The translations under genes and the position numbers were made by a program. From assembly GCA_012934845.2 (NCBI GenBank), contig WNNJ02000004.1, positions 117,322 to 181,321 on the forward strand: a stretch of 64,000 nt of DNA. The letters are read 5' to 3'. The notes under the pieces were generated by a model. That model made no database searches, had not been told where the DNA came from, and saw only the letters and a list, made by a program, of their open reading frames with translations. Shown here one piece after another: positions 63,036 to 64,000 of this stretch; position 1 is the stretch's first letter, and the number at the start of each line of letters is the position of its first letter. This DNA comes from Pomphorhynchus laevis. Lineage: Eukaryota; Acanthocephala; Palaeacanthocephala; Echinorhynchida; Pomphorhynchidae.

Positions 63036-64000
63036 CCAGTATATTGGCACAAATTATCATTGTATTGCAACAGTTTGACTTATAAAGTTTATTACTATAA
63101 TAAAAATGTCTAAGTCATTTTCAAAGTCATCAGATATGCATTTTGATGCTGACGCTTCTTTATGAAGGCTGAAATAAATACATTATATCTGCAAGTACCC
63201 TAGTGTATTTTAGTCAAAACATTTTTGTTTTAAAGAACATAGTTTGTGTGCGTCCGTACATATTCATACATTTATTTATAATAATAAAATTATTAATAAA
63301 TAATAATATTATTTAATAGGGAACAGTTTTACGATTACGGTAAGTAAATTATACATTTGACCCGAAATATAAAGACATATTATTACTTAGTTGTACGATG
63401 AAATATTTAATTTCACAAACACTTCAAATTAGTTTACCTTATACTTCAAAAGACATTTTATCGATCCTATTAGTGGCCTTAATATTAAAAATAGAAACTG
63501 ATCGATTACTTGTTCGATAAAATCCCCAGCGAGAACATTTACGTTCAAGAAATTTAAATTCTCTCCTATTGTTTGTGGTTTGATAGTTTTACCGATTATT
63601 CAACAGATAATTATTAACACAAAGATTATTTATTGACCTTGATGCAACAATTTGTTATCTATTGTTAACTTACTTCCCCGTCTTTGTACTCAAACTCGTG
63701 GGTAGCCTATATATATCTTAGTCGATACGCAGTGACTGTGATTATTATGCCACAATCCAGTTTGGTTTCATCAAAAATATTCTATGGACTAGAAAAATGT
63801 ATCGATTAGCGCTTTCTTGCAATCATGTAATTAACATAGATATAAAATATATAATATTAATAATATATTAAATATAATATAAGCTATGATAGACATAGCT
63901 TATATGCTTATTCAAGGAATAAATATTTTTAAGAAATAGATATTAAACGTGACTAAGGTATACATACAAAATATTAGAATATAATATTAATATTATATTC
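63036..64000. other. AT-rich intergenic DNA
   Basis: 63106-63162 (+) codes MSKSFSKSSDMHFDADASL, too short to judge. No repeat family or gene recognised in the remainder. Confidence 0.35.

Overview
This is a gene-poor, AT-rich, repeat-dense stretch of a metazoan nuclear genome, probably an invertebrate; I could not place it more narrowly. The evidence is GT-AG introns (one of only 50 bp, others of 2.4-3.5 kb), animal-type housekeeping genes, AATAAA/ATTAAA poly(A) signals, and several retroelement groups typical of invertebrates. No bacterial operons, CRISPR array or convincing tRNA/rRNA gene was seen.

Host genes I can support: a five-exon ILRUN (C6orf106-like) gene, 19180-28840 (+), whose joined exons give a clean 234-residue protein; a TSSC4-like U5 snRNP factor, 30243-30761 (+); CPSF30/CPSF4, 36347-37165 (+), with five CCCH fingers and two zinc knuckles; and RRP36, 44688-45380 (-). 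A PTP1B/Ptp61F-type tyrosine phosphatase at 9357-10915 (-) is intronless and broken, so it looks like a processed pseudogene. Coding islands that I cannot name lie at 708-799, 37840-38340, 42560-43757, 44190-44420, 46110-46440 and 60535-60672.

Layout. 0-9.3 kb: LINE fragments, the 3' part of a Penelope-like RT element, and plain AT-rich DNA. 9.3-14.3 kb: phosphatase pseudogene, then on the same strand a 3-kb LINE with a restriction-like endonuclease, headed by a 16-bp tandem array. 14.3-18.2 kb: a jumble of Penelope-like fragments around a perfect 862-bp palindrome. 19.2-28.8 kb: ILRUN, its introns holding a GIY-YIG Penelope remnant, a minisatellite, a MITE cluster and a 745-bp foldback. 30-37 kb: TSSC4, a C/T-rich CR1/L2-type LINE, a LINE relic, CPSF30. 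39-42 kb: the best Penelope-like RT copy (390 codons). 42-47 kb: decayed genes around RRP36. 48-56 kb: a second C/T-rich LINE with its RT core duplicated, then a LINE with an intact 962-codon endonuclease/RT frame. 57.9-59.5 kb: a minisatellite with higher-order structure. 60.5-64 kb: one candidate exon and more Penelope-like pieces.

The main unexpected signal is the number of perfect inverted repeats with very short loops (1-4 nt), from 17-20 bp stems up to 429-bp arms, many at element junctions. They suggest fold-back template switching, or alternatively a whole-genome-amplification or assembly artefact. Both possibilities are set out in the findings.
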